Assembly (NCBI GenBank): GCA_959602045.1
Contig: CAUGRT010000029.1
Location: 1-36,240 of the forward strand
Direction: 5' to 3'
DNA: 36,240 nucleotides
DNA from: an uncultured Clostridia bacterium
Lineage (GTDB): Bacteria > Bacillota > Clostridia > UBA1381
A model generated the notes under the pieces. The model searched no databases, was not told where the DNA came from, and was given only the letters and a program-made list of their open reading frames with translations. A program made the position numbers and the translations under genes. The first letter of the stretch is position 1. Each line of letters starts with the position of its first letter. Shown one piece after another: positions 1-7,558 of this stretch.

Positions 1-36
1 CCAACAGAAAGACTGATGTAGAAATCAGCCGCAGGA

Positions 37-55
37 GGGGGCGGCGCACGCCCCC
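37..55. repeat. GC-rich hairpin downstream of rodA
   Basis: GGGGGCG (37-43) is complementary to CGCCCCC (49-55) around a 5-nt loop. It lies just past the rodA stop codon, but no T-run follows on either strand, so it is not a clear intrinsic terminator. It may be part of a repeat that continues outside the window. Confidence 0.35.
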
Positions 56-70
56 CACAAACCCCGGCAA

Positions 71-1210
71 TCAGTAAACATCATAAACACTGCGTGGTTT
101 GTTATGATATGCCACACTCATGACAAGCCCGATTGCCGCCATGTTGGTGACGAGTGACGTTCCTCCGTAGCTGATGAAAGGCAGAGGGATTCCTGTTACC
201 GGCATGAGTCCGATACACATTCCTACGTTTTCGAAAACATGAAATAGGAACATTGCACCAACGCCGACACAGATGTATCGCCCGTAGGCATTGTCTGCCC
301 GTCGTGCAATCGTGAAGCACCGCCAGATCAGCGCAAATAATAGCACAACAACAAGCATAGAACCGATAAAGCCAAATTCCTCACTGATTACACTGAAAAT
401 GAAATCCGTGTATTTGGTCGGCAGATACCCCATTTGGTTCTGGGTTCCCTCAAGATAACCCTTGCCCCAAAGCTGCCCCGATCCGACTGCAATCTTCGAC
501 TGAATGACATTGTACCCTCGGTTGAGCGGATCTAAGTCCGGATTCAGAAAGACCTGGATTCTCTTTTGCTGATATTCGCTAAGCCCGTACTTGTAAACAA
601 AAGGCAGCGATACAATGCCTGCCGCCATGACGGGGATAATATACTTGTAGGATAATTTTGCGGTAAACATCAGGCATAGAAACATAAAAATGAATACCAA
701 TGCACTTCCCATATCCGGCTGCATTAAGATTAATCCGACCGGTACACCGATATGCAGCAATAACCCCAAAATCACTAACGGCTTGTTGATTTCGTCCCGA
801 ACCTTGTCCAGATGATACGAAAAAGTAATGATAAAGCAGATTTTCGCCAGCTCTGCCGGTTGAATACCAATAGACCCGAATCGAATCCAGCTCCTCGCGC
901 CCCAATCTCCCGTTACACCGAATACCAAAACTAAAATCAAAATTAAGACGCTGAAAATGTAGATAGGTTTGATCAGATTCTTGAACTGCTCATAATCAAA
1001 CATGCATATCGTAATCATAACACCGATTCCCAATCCCATTGCCGCCGATTGTACAATCACATTAGTAATGGAATTTAATGTACGGGTTGCTGAATAAATA
1101 ACAATAATTCCGAAGATGGATAGAAAAACCGTAATTCCAAACAGCACCCAATCAAAATCGCGCGCCATAACAGAGGTTTTATCTACACCAAGCTTTTTGC
1201 TTTTTTTCAA
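71..1210 (-). CDS. rodA: RodA/FtsW (SEDS) family peptidoglycan glycosyltransferase
   Basis: A 379-aa polytopic membrane protein of the SEDS family, which polymerises lipid II into glycan strands together with a class B penicillin-binding protein. About ten hydrophobic segments are visible. Family landmarks are GARSWIRFG (about 104-112), a QPDMGSA loop (about 164-170), the TKYTDFIFS loop holding the conserved catalytic-type Asp (D269), and the C-terminal PLPFISYGGTS motif (about 343-353). The short cytoplasmic tail and lack of division-specific context favour RodA over FtsW or SpoVE, but the assignment within the family is inference. The start is TTG at 1210, about 10 nt after a GGAG. The next ATG (1168) has no visible ribosome-binding site. 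No mreBCD genes are nearby, so the gene stands apart from the usual elongation cluster. Confidence 0.88.
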   Translation of the reverse strand: MKKSKKLGVDKTSVMARDFDWVLFGITVFLSIFGIIVIYSATRTLNSITNVIVQSAAMGLGIGVMITICMFDYEQFKNLIKPIYIFSVLILILVLVFGVTGDWGARSWIRFGSIGIQPAELAKICFIITFSYHLDKVRDEINKPLVILGLLLHIGVPVGLILMQPDMGSALVFIFMFLCLMFTAKLSYKYIIPVMAAGIVSLPFVYKYGLSEYQQKRIQVFLNPDLDPLNRGYNVIQSKIAVGSGQLWGKGYLEGTQNQMGYLPTKYTDFIFSVISEEFGFIGSMLVVVLLFALIWRCFTIARRADNAYGRYICVGVGAMFLFHVFENVGMCIGLMPVTGIPLPFISYGGTSLVTNMAAIGLVMSVAYHNKPRSVYDVY

Positions 1211-1281
1211 AATTGCTTCACTCCAATTGTTTTCACTTCATACGGCAAAACATGCCGCAATTTTACTTCTTCAACGTTTTG

Positions 1282-1310
1282 ATTGTACCACAAATCCTGC
1301 TAAATTGCAA
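1282..1310 (-). promoter_or_regulatory. Sigma-A-type promoter of rodA
   Basis: On the minus strand TTGCAA (1310-1305) is followed after 17 bp by TACAAT (1287-1282), upstream of the TTG start of rodA. This suggests rodA is transcribed separately from nif3/trmK. A small CGGCA/TGCCG hairpin (1243-1257) lies in the leader. Confidence 0.55.
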
Positions 1311-1340
1311 TATCCATAAAAAATTTATCTTTCTGTTTTT

Positions 1341-2117
1341 TTATAGGAACACAAAGGTATCCGGATTTTCGGAACGGACAATCGGAATATGCGTATTTTC
1401 CAGAATGTCGCTGAAAATATCCATCACGATGGTTTCGGTTGGATAATGCCCGGCGTCAATAATAAAAATTCCCTGTTCGGCATAATTCATGGTTTCATGA
1501 TATTTTAAGTCCCCGGTAATCACCGCGTCGCAGCCCTTTTCAATTGCCGTTTTGATTGATTCGGCACAACTCCCCGATGCGACGCACAACGTTTGAATCG
1601 GTTTTTGCAGAGATCCGGCAATGCGGATTCCGGGAGTATGCAGTTTTTTCTTTGTTAATGCGCAAAGCTGCTGTGCCGTTATTTCTTGGCGGAATTGACC
1701 GTATCGCCCTAATCCCGCATCCGAACGTTCGGTATGAAACTCTAAAATCCGAACATTCTCCAATCCGAACAATTCCGCAAGCCGCGCATTGATGCCATGG
1801 GGAGCAGTATCCATATTGGTATGTGCCGCATATACGGCGATATGGTTTTGAATCAACAGCCGCAGCATTTCACCGACCGGTGTTCCGAAATCAATCTTTT
1901 TGATTCCTCCGAATAAAATCGGATGATGCGAAAGAATCAGATTACAGCCGTTGCGAATCGCTTCTTTTACGGTAAATAAATTGACGTCCAGCGTGACGAG
2001 GATTTTTTCAATTTCCTGTTCTTCATCTCCAACCAACAAGCCGACATTATCCCAGGGATAAGCAAGGCTTTTCGGCGCTGTCCGTTCAATGAGCTGTGCA
2101 ATTTCTTTGATTTTCAT
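1341..2117 (-). CDS. NIF3-like dinuclear metal-binding protein (YqfO/YbgI family)
   Basis: A 258-aa member of the Nif3/YqfO/YbgI family, annotated in databases as GTP cyclohydrolase 1 type 2 homologue. The family forms hexameric toroids with a two-metal centre, and its physiological substrate is not settled. Candidate metal ligands are present: SHHPILF (H64, H65), AAHTNMD (H99, D103) and GHYPTE (H224, E227). The length matches the short form without the middle PII-like insert. It sits 18 bp after trmK, the same order as yqfN-yqfO in Bacillus, so co-transcription is likely. ATG start with AAGGAAA about 7 nt upstream. Confidence 0.87.
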   Translation of the reverse strand: MKIKEIAQLIERTAPKSLAYPWDNVGLLVGDEEQEIEKILVTLDVNLFTVKEAIRNGCNLILSHHPILFGGIKKIDFGTPVGEMLRLLIQNHIAVYAAHTNMDTAPHGINARLAELFGLENVRILEFHTERSDAGLGRYGQFRQEITAQQLCALTKKKLHTPGIRIAGSLQKPIQTLCVASGSCAESIKTAIEKGCDAVITGDLKYHETMNYAEQGIFIIDAGHYPTETIVMDIFSDILENTHIPIVRSENPDTFVFL

Positions 2118-2135
2118 AGGATTTTCCTTCTTTCA

Positions 2136-2810
2136 TTAATCGTTTCGTTTCTTATGCTCCATCTCTTCCAACCAAAACCGATAAAGCGCGAGCTTTTCTT
2201 CGTCTTTATATTTTGCATTTTCAATCCCTTGAATCACCTTGGTAAATTCACGCCGCTTCTTATCATAGAGCTGCTGATAAAATGGATGCTCCATCAAATA
2301 CGGCGGAAGATGATAATCAATATCGCGCTCAAACGGCTTCACTTCACCCTTTTTGGCAATCATCAGATTATAGACCTTAAATCCTTCCACTGAAATATCT
2401 TCATATTGAATCGTAAATCCATGATGTAAAAGATATTTTCTTAATTCATACTGGGCATTCATCGGCTGAAGCAAAAGCTCGGATTTTTCTGCGATTTCCG
2501 GATTTTCGCGGAGAATATTTTCAATCAGCTCACCGCCCATTCCGGCAATGATAATTTGTTCGGCTTCACCCGGAGCCAGTACGGAGATTCCGGAGCCTAA
2601 CCGTGTTTCAATTTTTTCGCCTAAACCGGCAGCGTCAATATTGCGGCGCGCACTGTTCAACGGCCCCTCCTTGAGGTCGGATGCAATTACATGCCGCGCC
2701 TTTTTTTCATTAATTAATGAGATGGGAATATAGGCATGATCTGTGCCAATATCCGCAATGATGTCGGCATGTGAATAATTTAATATGCTTTGTAATCTTG
2801 GCGTAATCAA
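2136..2810 (-). CDS. trmK: tRNA (adenine(22)-N(1))-methyltransferase TrmK
   Basis: A 224-aa class I SAM-dependent methyltransferase of the TrmK/YqfN family, which makes m1A22 in the D-arm of tRNA. The SAM-binding loop reads ADIGTDHAYIP (about 19-29), the acidic end of strand 2 is IASDL (about 42-46), and the family motif IAGMGGELI lies near 88-96. The C-terminal third (about 165-224) is the charged helical extension typical of TrmK. The start is TTG at 2810 with AAAGGAG 7 nt upstream. No ATG serves better: translation from this codon gives the expected ITPRLQ N-terminus. It is the first gene of a likely trmK-nif3 operon whose leader runs into the DnaA-box region. In Bacillus the pair follows rpoD; here it does not. 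Confidence 0.9.
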   Translation of the reverse strand: MITPRLQSILNYSHADIIADIGTDHAYIPISLINEKKARHVIASDLKEGPLNSARRNIDAAGLGEKIETRLGSGISVLAPGEAEQIIIAGMGGELIENILRENPEIAEKSELLLQPMNAQYELRKYLLHHGFTIQYEDISVEGFKVYNLMIAKKGEVKPFERDIDYHLPPYLMEHPFYQQLYDKKRREFTKVIQGIENAKYKDEEKLALYRFWLEEMEHKKRND

Positions 2811-2848
2811 TGTAATACTCCTTTAATATAACAAACTATTTTGTGCAT

Positions 2849-3154
2849 TTATCCATGATTTTATTCACACACCGTGGATAACTTTATAAATCGTAAAATC
2901 GACAGAAACAGTGGTTTTTTCGCCCTGTTTCACACAGAAACAAGGCGAAAGTGCATAAATCGTGGATAAATATGGTTTTTTTTATCTAAAAAATATGTAA
3001 ACCTTGAAAAATGGCTTAAATACGCAATTTTTCTAAGCGTTCATAATTTCACAGCAACCGTGGATAACTCCGTGGATACTGTGGATAAGTGGACAAGAAA
3101 TGTTATTTTATCTTGTAATTTTGATGGATAAGATAAATTTTCCACCGTGGATAA
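2849..3154. other. DnaA-box cluster, candidate oriC or DnaA-binding locus
   Basis: The gene-free stretch 2811-3438 contains many matches to TTATCCACA. A perfect copy is on the minus strand at 3080-3088. A TTATTCACA is on the plus strand at 2861-2869. TTATCCACG (8 of 9) is on the minus strand at 2873-2881, 2961-2969, 3059-3067 and 3146-3154. Weaker copies are at 2849-2857, 2950-2958, 3071-3079 and 3123-3131. The surrounding DNA is very AT-rich, especially 2970-3050 and 3155-3230, which could serve as an unwinding element. The locus lies 4 kb from parAB and parS. dnaA and dnaN are not in the window, so it may be oriC itself, one half of a split origin, or a DnaA-titrating or regulatory site. 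Confidence 0.65.
2918..2950. repeat. Inverted repeat inside the DnaA-box region
   Basis: TTTCGCCCTGTTTC (2918-2931) and GAAACAAGGCGAAA (2937-2950) form a 14-bp stem with one mismatch around a 5-nt loop. No T-run follows on either strand, so it does not look like a terminator. It lies between DnaA boxes at 2873 and 2961. Confidence 0.55.
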
Positions 3155-3270
3155 CTTTGTTTTTGGTTTACATAATTATTTTACAAAATGTAACCTTTTG
3201 TTTGTGAATTTTTTTTGGAAAAAATTTCACGGGGGTTTTGCAGTTTTTTTGGGGTGTGACGGGGGAGCAA

Positions 3271-3352
3271 AGCATCTGTTTTATTCTCCTACGGCTCAGA
3301 CATCCGCTACGCTGCGCAGTAGAACTCGCCTTCGGAGAATAAAACAGATGCT
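3271..3352 (-). repeat. Dispersed hairpin repeat, copy A
   Basis: Perfect 19-nt complementary arms (3271-3289 and 3334-3352) flank a 44-nt core. On the minus strand the core reads GGCGAGTTCTACTGCGCAGC, continuing with GTAGCGGATGTCTGAGCC. A further GGAG/CTCC pair (3263-3266 with 3357-3360) extends the stem across a 3x3 internal loop. The same core occurs at copies B, C and D with different arms. It lies between the serS terminator and the DnaA boxes. Short ORFs across it are artefacts of the repeat. Confidence 0.85.
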
Positions 3353-3394
3353 CATCTCCTTTTCCAAATATGCACATATCGAAACTATGTTTTT

Positions 3395-3430
3395 AAAAAA
3401 GGACGCCGCATAATAAACAGCGGCGTCCTG
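3395..3430 (-). terminator. Intrinsic terminator of serS
   Basis: On the minus strand GGACGCCGC (3428-3420) pairs with GCGGCGTCC (3409-3401) and is followed by a T-run (3400-3395). It lies 9 nt beyond the serS stop codon, closing the parA-to-serS gene run. Confidence 0.88.
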
Positions 3431-3438
3431 ATTCTGTT

Positions 3439-4704
3439 TTATTTTATAATATCGGTTCTCATGTAAGGTACCAATGCTTCCGGAACGGTTACAGTGCCGT
3501 CGGCGTTCTGGTAGTTTTCAAGAATTGCCGCAACGGTTCTTCCTACAGCCAAACCGGAGCCGTTCAAGGTATGAACGAATTGTGCTTTATCCTTCGGGGT
3601 TTCCTTATAGCGGATATTTGCGCGTCTTGCCTGATAATCCTCGAAATTCGAGCAGGAAGAAATTTCAACATATCTTCCGTAAGAAGGCATCCATACTTCA
3701 ATATCATAAGTTTTTGCCGAGGAGAAACCTAAGTCGCCGGTAGAAAGTGCAACAACTCTATACGGCAGCTTCAAACCTTGCAAAAGCATTTCTGCATCAT
3801 GCGTTAAGGATTCCAACTCATCATAGCTGTGATCTGGTTTTACGAATTTCACTAACTCTACCTTATTAAATTGATGCTGACGAATCAAACCTCTGGTGTC
3901 ACGACCTGCGCTGCCTGCCTCGGCACGGAAACATGCGGAGTATGCACAATATTTAATAGGAAGAGAATCACCGCTTAAAATTTCATCGCGGTACAGATTG
4001 GTTACCGGAACCTCGGCTGTCGGGATCATGAAATATCCGTTATTTGCAACCTTGAAAGCGTCCTCTTCAAATTTCGGGAGCTGACCCGTTCCGGTCATAG
4101 ATGCGCGGTTTACCATATACGGCGGAAAAATTTCGGTATAGCCGTTATCGGTGTGTGTGTTCAGAAAATACTGAATTACGGCTCTTTCCAATCTTGCACC
4201 CAATCCCTTATATACCGTAAAACGGGTTCCGGCGATTTTTGTTCCGCGTTCAAAGTCCAGAATATCCAGATCCGTTCCGATATCCCAATGCGCTTTGGGT
4301 TCAAAGTCAAACTTTGTCGGCTCGCTGTAACGTCTTTGTTCTACATTTTCCGTATCATCCGCACCAATCGGGCAGGACTCATTCGGAATATTCGGAATCC
4401 GAAGCATAAAGTTTCTCAATTCCTCATCAATCTGCCGTACTTGATCGTCCAACTCCTTGATGTTGTTGCTCAATTCCTTCATTTCTTTAAAGATTGCGTC
4501 CGTGTTTTCCCCATTTTTCTTCATTTGCGGAATCTTTTTTGTGATTTCATTTTGAGAAGCCTTTTTCTGCTCCACATCTACCAGAAGCTCACGTCTTTTT
4601 TTATCCAGCTCGATTGCCGGTGTGATGTCCAGATCACTGTTTCTCTTTTTCAGCGCTTCCTTAATAATTTCGGGGTTTTGTCTTAGAATTTTAATGTCTA
4701 ACAT
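3439..4704 (-). CDS. serS: Seryl-tRNA synthetase
   Basis: A 421-aa class II aminoacyl-tRNA synthetase that charges tRNA-Ser (and tRNA-Sec where present) with serine in the cytoplasm. The N-terminal arm (about 28-105) is a long charged coiled coil, as expected for the tRNA-binding arm. Class II motifs follow: motif 2 around CFRAEAGSAGRDTRG with the downstream RQHQFNKVE, and motif 3 around LNGSGLAVGRTVAAILEN near the C-terminus. VEISSCSNFEDYQARR is the family serine/ATP pocket region. Length is normal. ATG start with AAAGGAA about 7 nt upstream. It is separated from the next upstream gene by only 16 bp, so there is no room for a T-box leader. It is last in a run parA-parB-DUF4446-membrane protein-serS and has its own terminator. 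Confidence 0.96.
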   Translation of the reverse strand: MLDIKILRQNPEIIKEALKKRNSDLDITPAIELDKKRRELLVDVEQKKASQNEITKKIPQMKKNGENTDAIFKEMKELSNNIKELDDQVRQIDEELRNFMLRIPNIPNESCPIGADDTENVEQRRYSEPTKFDFEPKAHWDIGTDLDILDFERGTKIAGTRFTVYKGLGARLERAVIQYFLNTHTDNGYTEIFPPYMVNRASMTGTGQLPKFEEDAFKVANNGYFMIPTAEVPVTNLYRDEILSGDSLPIKYCAYSACFRAEAGSAGRDTRGLIRQHQFNKVELVKFVKPDHSYDELESLTHDAEMLLQGLKLPYRVVALSTGDLGFSSAKTYDIEVWMPSYGRYVEISSCSNFEDYQARRANIRYKETPKDKAQFVHTLNGSGLAVGRTVAAILENYQNADGTVTVPEALVPYMRTDIIK

Positions 4705-4720
4705 TGTTTCTTTTCCTTTC

Positions 4721-5140
4721 TTATTTTATAAAGTCATGAATGGTGTTAAATAATATTTTCTGATCGTCTGTCAGCTGCTCTTGATTGACCTTATCCAGCT
4801 GTTCTTTTGTCTTTTCCTTATCGCCGGCGGTCATATACGCATTGGCGCTCATTAAAAATTCGGTATTTTTCATCTGCTGTTTCAGCTTGTCATTTTCAGC
4901 CTTTAAGCCTTGATTTTCTTCTAACAGAACTCGGTTATCTTCACTGACCTCCGCAGCGCGCTGAGAAATGGAGCTGCTTAACCGCTCGGACGGTTCCATT
5001 GTCTGCTTAACCGCAGGCTGTTTTTTTTCAAGATTGGTCTGTCCGAAAAATGACAAGATAATCAGCAAAATTGCCACAACAAAAATTAAAGCCGTATATA
5101 AAAACATGGATCGATTATTGTTGTTATGATTCGCTGTCAT
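4721..5140 (-). CDS. Single-pass membrane protein with coiled coil, function unknown
   Basis: I do not recognise this 139-aa protein. It has a short Asn-rich cytoplasmic N-terminus, one hydrophobic helix (about 12-32) and a linker. A charged coiled-coil stretch (about 55-95, with the ENQGLKAENDKLKQQM type of heptads) follows, and then a helical C-terminus resembling a small TPR-like hairpin (NAYMTAGDKEKTKEQLDKVN). Predicted topology puts the coiled coil outside the membrane. The ATG at 5140 has GGAAGGAACGG 8-10 nt upstream, while the longer reading from 5173 has no good ribosome-binding site. It lies 42 bp from the DUF4446 gene and 16 bp from serS, so it is probably co-transcribed with the chromosome segregation genes. 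Confidence 0.75.
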   Translation of the reverse strand: MTANHNNNNRSMFLYTALIFVVAILLIILSFFGQTNLEKKQPAVKQTMEPSERLSSSISQRAAEVSEDNRVLLEENQGLKAENDKLKQQMKNTEFLMSANAYMTAGDKEKTKEQLDKVNQEQLTDDQKILFNTIHDFIK

Positions 5141-5182
5141 GATTCTATCCGTTCCTTCCCGTGCCGATGGCACAAATTTGAT

Positions 5183-5680
5183 TTATTCAGAAGGCTGAGC
5201 CTTATTGAATTTATTTTTTGCAATCTCCAAAGCCTGCACTTCCTCGTCAAGCAATTTAGTTGATGTTTTTCCGGCCGTAATCTCCCGCACGTATGTATTG
5301 CAGGAGTTATGACCGTAAAGTGAGGTTAAAATAATGCCATCGTTGTTGTTATTCAATAATGCCAAAGCAAAGCTTAAATTGCCGGTTACGTCATCAAATG
5401 CATTGAAATGAACCACACCTAATTTTTTGAAAGATACCAATGCTTCTCTTTCACAATTCGCAAGACGCGATAAGGTTACGGCGTCGGATTTTCCAGTAAT
5501 GGTTTGCGACAAGTCATCTATTTTTTTATAGTATTCCTTTAATGCACCAATAATATCGCCGTCCTCGCTATAATCCAGTAATGTGTTAATCTTGGATGAA
5601 TTAATCATAATCAGAATGAAGCAAATCAAAATTAAAACAATAATAATTCCGATTGCTATTAATAATAATGTACTGTTCAT
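5183..5680 (-). CDS. DUF4446 family membrane-anchored protein
   Basis: A 165-aa protein with one N-terminal transmembrane segment (about 4-27) and a soluble domain with the DUF4446 signature: an R/N-C-E-R element near the middle, the KKLGVVHFNAFDDVTGN stretch, the SFALALLNNNNDGIILTSLY block and a Y-x-R-x-I-x-x-G-K-S/T element near the C-terminus. The family has no established function. In Clostridia it commonly sits beside parB and serS near the origin, as here (20 bp after parB). That neighbourhood suggests a membrane-proximal role linked to chromosome segregation or the cell envelope, but this is inference. ATG start with GGAG 6-7 nt upstream. Confidence 0.82.
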   Translation of the reverse strand: MNSTLLLIAIGIIIVLILICFILIMINSSKINTLLDYSEDGDIIGALKEYYKKIDDLSQTITGKSDAVTLSRLANCEREALVSFKKLGVVHFNAFDDVTGNLSFALALLNNNNDGIILTSLYGHNSCNTYVREITAGKTSTKLLDEEVQALEIAKNKFNKAQPSE

Positions 5681-5700
5681 TGTAATCTCCGTTCTAACTG

Positions 5701-6579
5701 CTATTCCGCAAGCCGGATCATGGATAAGATTCTTTCCAGATCCTCGTTGCCGTAGTATTCAATCTCGATTTTTCCGCGCTTTTTATTATGCGAGATTTTT
5801 ACTTTTGTGCCTAACCCCGATGAAAGGCGGTTTTGAATGCGTTCCAATTCAATGGCGTAAGCATCATCATCAACCGGCTTTTTTTCAGGCTTTGACTTTG
5901 CTTTCGCCAGCTGACGGACAAGCGCTTCAGTCTGGCGGACATTCAGACCCTCTTGAATGATTTTTTCGGCAACGGTACTTCTTAATGCTTCATCCTCTAA
6001 CGATAACAGCGCGCGAGCATGTCCACCGGTTAATTTCCCGTCAATCAGCAGCTTCTGCATATCCTCGCCCAATGTCAACAGGCGGAGTGAGTTGGCAATC
6101 GCACTTCGGCTTTTTCCGATTTTTTCGCTCACTGCTTCCTGCGTCAGAGAGAAGTCCTGAATCAGCGATTTATATCCAAGAGCCTCTTCAATCGGATTCA
6201 AATCCTCACGCTGTAGATTTTCGATTAAGGCAATTTCTGCAATTTCCTTTTTGGTGTAATGCTTGATCATTGTCGGAACCGTAACGAGTCCGGCTTTTTT
6301 TGCTGCACGCCAACGGCGTTCGCCGGCAACAATCAGATAACGTCCGTTATCCTGCGGTGCAATGGTGATCGGCTGAATCAAGCCATATTCGGCAATTGAT
6401 TTTGCAAGCGCATCAAGCTTTTCCGGATCAAAGCTTTTTCGCGGCTGATCCCGGTTTGGCTCAATCAGACTTAGTTTCGTTTGGACAACCTCTTTGCCCG
6501 AAGTTTCCGAATCCAACTCCGGCGGCTCATCGGTATCAAATAATGTCCCAAGCCCCTTGCCAAGTCCCTTTTTTGGCAT
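5701..6579 (-). CDS. parB: Chromosome-partitioning protein ParB/Spo0J
   Basis: A 292-aa CTP-dependent DNA clamp that loads at parS, spreads and recruits SMC. Domains are in the usual order. An N-terminal ParA-stimulating peptide (KKGLGKGLGTLF, about 3-14) comes first. The CTP-binding ParB/Srx domain (about 34-125) has GERRWRA at 86-92 and ENLQRED at 120-126. A helix-turn-helix for parS recognition (about 146-168, LTQEAVSEKIGKSRSAIAN) and a C-terminal dimerisation domain (about 245-292) follow. Its targets are visible in this window at 7445 and 9587. It lies 33 bp after parA. ATG start with AGGAAGGA about 8 nt upstream. Chromosomal rather than plasmid type, judged by context and domain layout. 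Confidence 0.95.
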   Translation of the reverse strand: MPKKGLGKGLGTLFDTDEPPELDSETSGKEVVQTKLSLIEPNRDQPRKSFDPEKLDALAKSIAEYGLIQPITIAPQDNGRYLIVAGERRWRAAKKAGLVTVPTMIKHYTKKEIAEIALIENLQREDLNPIEEALGYKSLIQDFSLTQEAVSEKIGKSRSAIANSLRLLTLGEDMQKLLIDGKLTGGHARALLSLEDEALRSTVAEKIIQEGLNVRQTEALVRQLAKAKSKPEKKPVDDDAYAIELERIQNRLSSGLGTKVKISHNKKRGKIEIEYYGNEDLERILSMIRLAE

Positions 6580-6612
6580 AATACCATCCTTCCTGTTATA
6601 ATATTGAATATA

Positions 6613-7377
6613 TTACATGTTTTTACTAATAACCTCTTTTGCAAGAGCAATATAAGCGTCTGCACCTTTAGAGGTGCGGTCATATTTAATAATCGGTTCT
6701 CCAAAGCTGGGCGCTTCGGATAAGCGAATATTTCGCGGGATAACGGTTTTATAAATCTTATCCGGGAAAAAGTGCTTTACTTCCTCAAGAACCTGTATGG
6801 ACAAATTTGTTCTTCCGTCATACATTGTTCCCAAGATGCCCTCAATATCAATTTTCGGGTTCAGCTTTTTCTTGATGGATTTAATTGTGGTAATCAGCTG
6901 TGAAACACCCTCCAGCGCATAATATTCACATTGAATCGGAATCAATACGGAATCCGCGGCAGTGAGAATATTAATGGTAATCATTCCGAGCGATGGGGGA
7001 GAATCAATGATAATAAAATCAAAATCTTCCTTTACGAGGGAAATCGCCTTTTTCAAAAAAAATTCGCGCTTTTCCTCATATGCCAGCTCAATTTCCGCGG
7101 CACTTAAATCCGTGGACGAGGGAATAACCGATAAGTTCAGATATTTTGTTTTTACTACGGCGTCTTTTGTTTTTTCACTGTCAACAAGACAATCATAAAC
7201 AGACAGCGTATAGTCGGATTTTTCCAAGCCAAGACCACTGGTTGAATTGCCCTGCGGATCGCAGTCAACCAATAGTGTTTTTTTGCCCATATAAGCAAGG
7301 CAAGAGGATAAATTGACGGTTGTAGTGGTTTTGCCGACGCCGCCCTTTTGATTGGTAACAGCAATAATTTTTGCCAC
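6613..7377 (-). CDS. parA: Chromosome-partitioning ATPase ParA/Soj
   Basis: A 254-aa deviant Walker-type P-loop ATPase that binds DNA non-specifically and, with ParB, directs origin segregation. In Bacillus its relative Soj also regulates DnaA. The deviant Walker A reads KGGVGKTT at 11-18, Walker A' is DCDPQGNSTSGLG, and Walker B is DFIIIDSPPSLG. I place the start at GTG 7377 because it gives the canonical Soj N-terminus (AKIIAVTNQKGG). A TTG at 7389 would add four residues but directly abuts the AAAGGA. The GTG is about 12 nt from that Shine-Dalgarno, slightly long. First gene of parA-parB-DUF4446-membrane protein-serS, with its own promoter (7417-7444). Confidence 0.95.
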   Translation of the reverse strand: MAKIIAVTNQKGGVGKTTTTVNLSSCLAYMGKKTLLVDCDPQGNSTSGLGLEKSDYTLSVYDCLVDSEKTKDAVVKTKYLNLSVIPSSTDLSAAEIELAYEEKREFFLKKAISLVKEDFDFIIIDSPPSLGMITINILTAADSVLIPIQCEYYALEGVSQLITTIKSIKKKLNPKIDIEGILGTMYDGRTNLSIQVLEEVKHFFPDKIYKTVIPRNIRLSEAPSFGEPIIKYDRTSKGADAYIALAKEVISKNM

Positions 7378-7416
7378 GGGTAAATCCAATCCTTTCTGAA
7401 TTTATTTTCAAAATAT

Positions 7417-7444
7417 ATTATACCACAAATTTTTTATTTGTAAA
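7417..7444 (-). promoter_or_regulatory. Promoter of the parA-parB run, overlapping parS
   Basis: On the minus strand TTTACA (7444-7439) is followed after 16 bp by TATAAT (7422-7417), 40 bp before the parA start. The -35 box lies inside the arm of the parS palindrome (7437-7468), so ParB bound at parS would be expected to compete with RNA polymerase. Confidence 0.65.
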
Positions 7445-7460
7445 TGTTTCACGTGAAACA
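7445..7460. promoter_or_regulatory. parS site 1
   Basis: Perfect TGTTTCACGTGAAACA, identical to the consensus ParB/Spo0J site of Firmicutes. The palindrome extends to 16-nt arms (7437-7468). It sits upstream of parA, between parA and the germination operon. Confidence 0.95.
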
Positions 7461-7558
7461 TTTACAAAAATAATAAATTTGAAATATGTTTGTAATATAT
7501 GAATATTTTCCTTATAAAAATGGAATGATAACGAAAGATATTTTTAATGGGAATAAGA

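Noticed and set aside
3147..3413. Short ORFs across hairpin copy A on both strands
   Set aside because: They translate the repeat core (AQTSATLR- or DIRYAAR-type peptides) and recur at each copy, so they are repeat artefacts.
4153..4686. 177-aa open frame antisense to serS
   Set aside because: It lies wholly inside a certain serS gene, has no ribosome-binding site and no recognisable domain; a shadow of coding sequence.
4705..4720. T-box leader for serS
   Set aside because: Only 16 bp separate serS from the upstream gene, so a leader cannot fit.
7445..7460. Plasmid or phage origin of the parAB locus
   Set aside because: The parS sequence is the chromosomal consensus, and the neighbours (DUF4446, serS, trmK) are housekeeping genes; no replication-initiator, integrase or transposase gene is seen.
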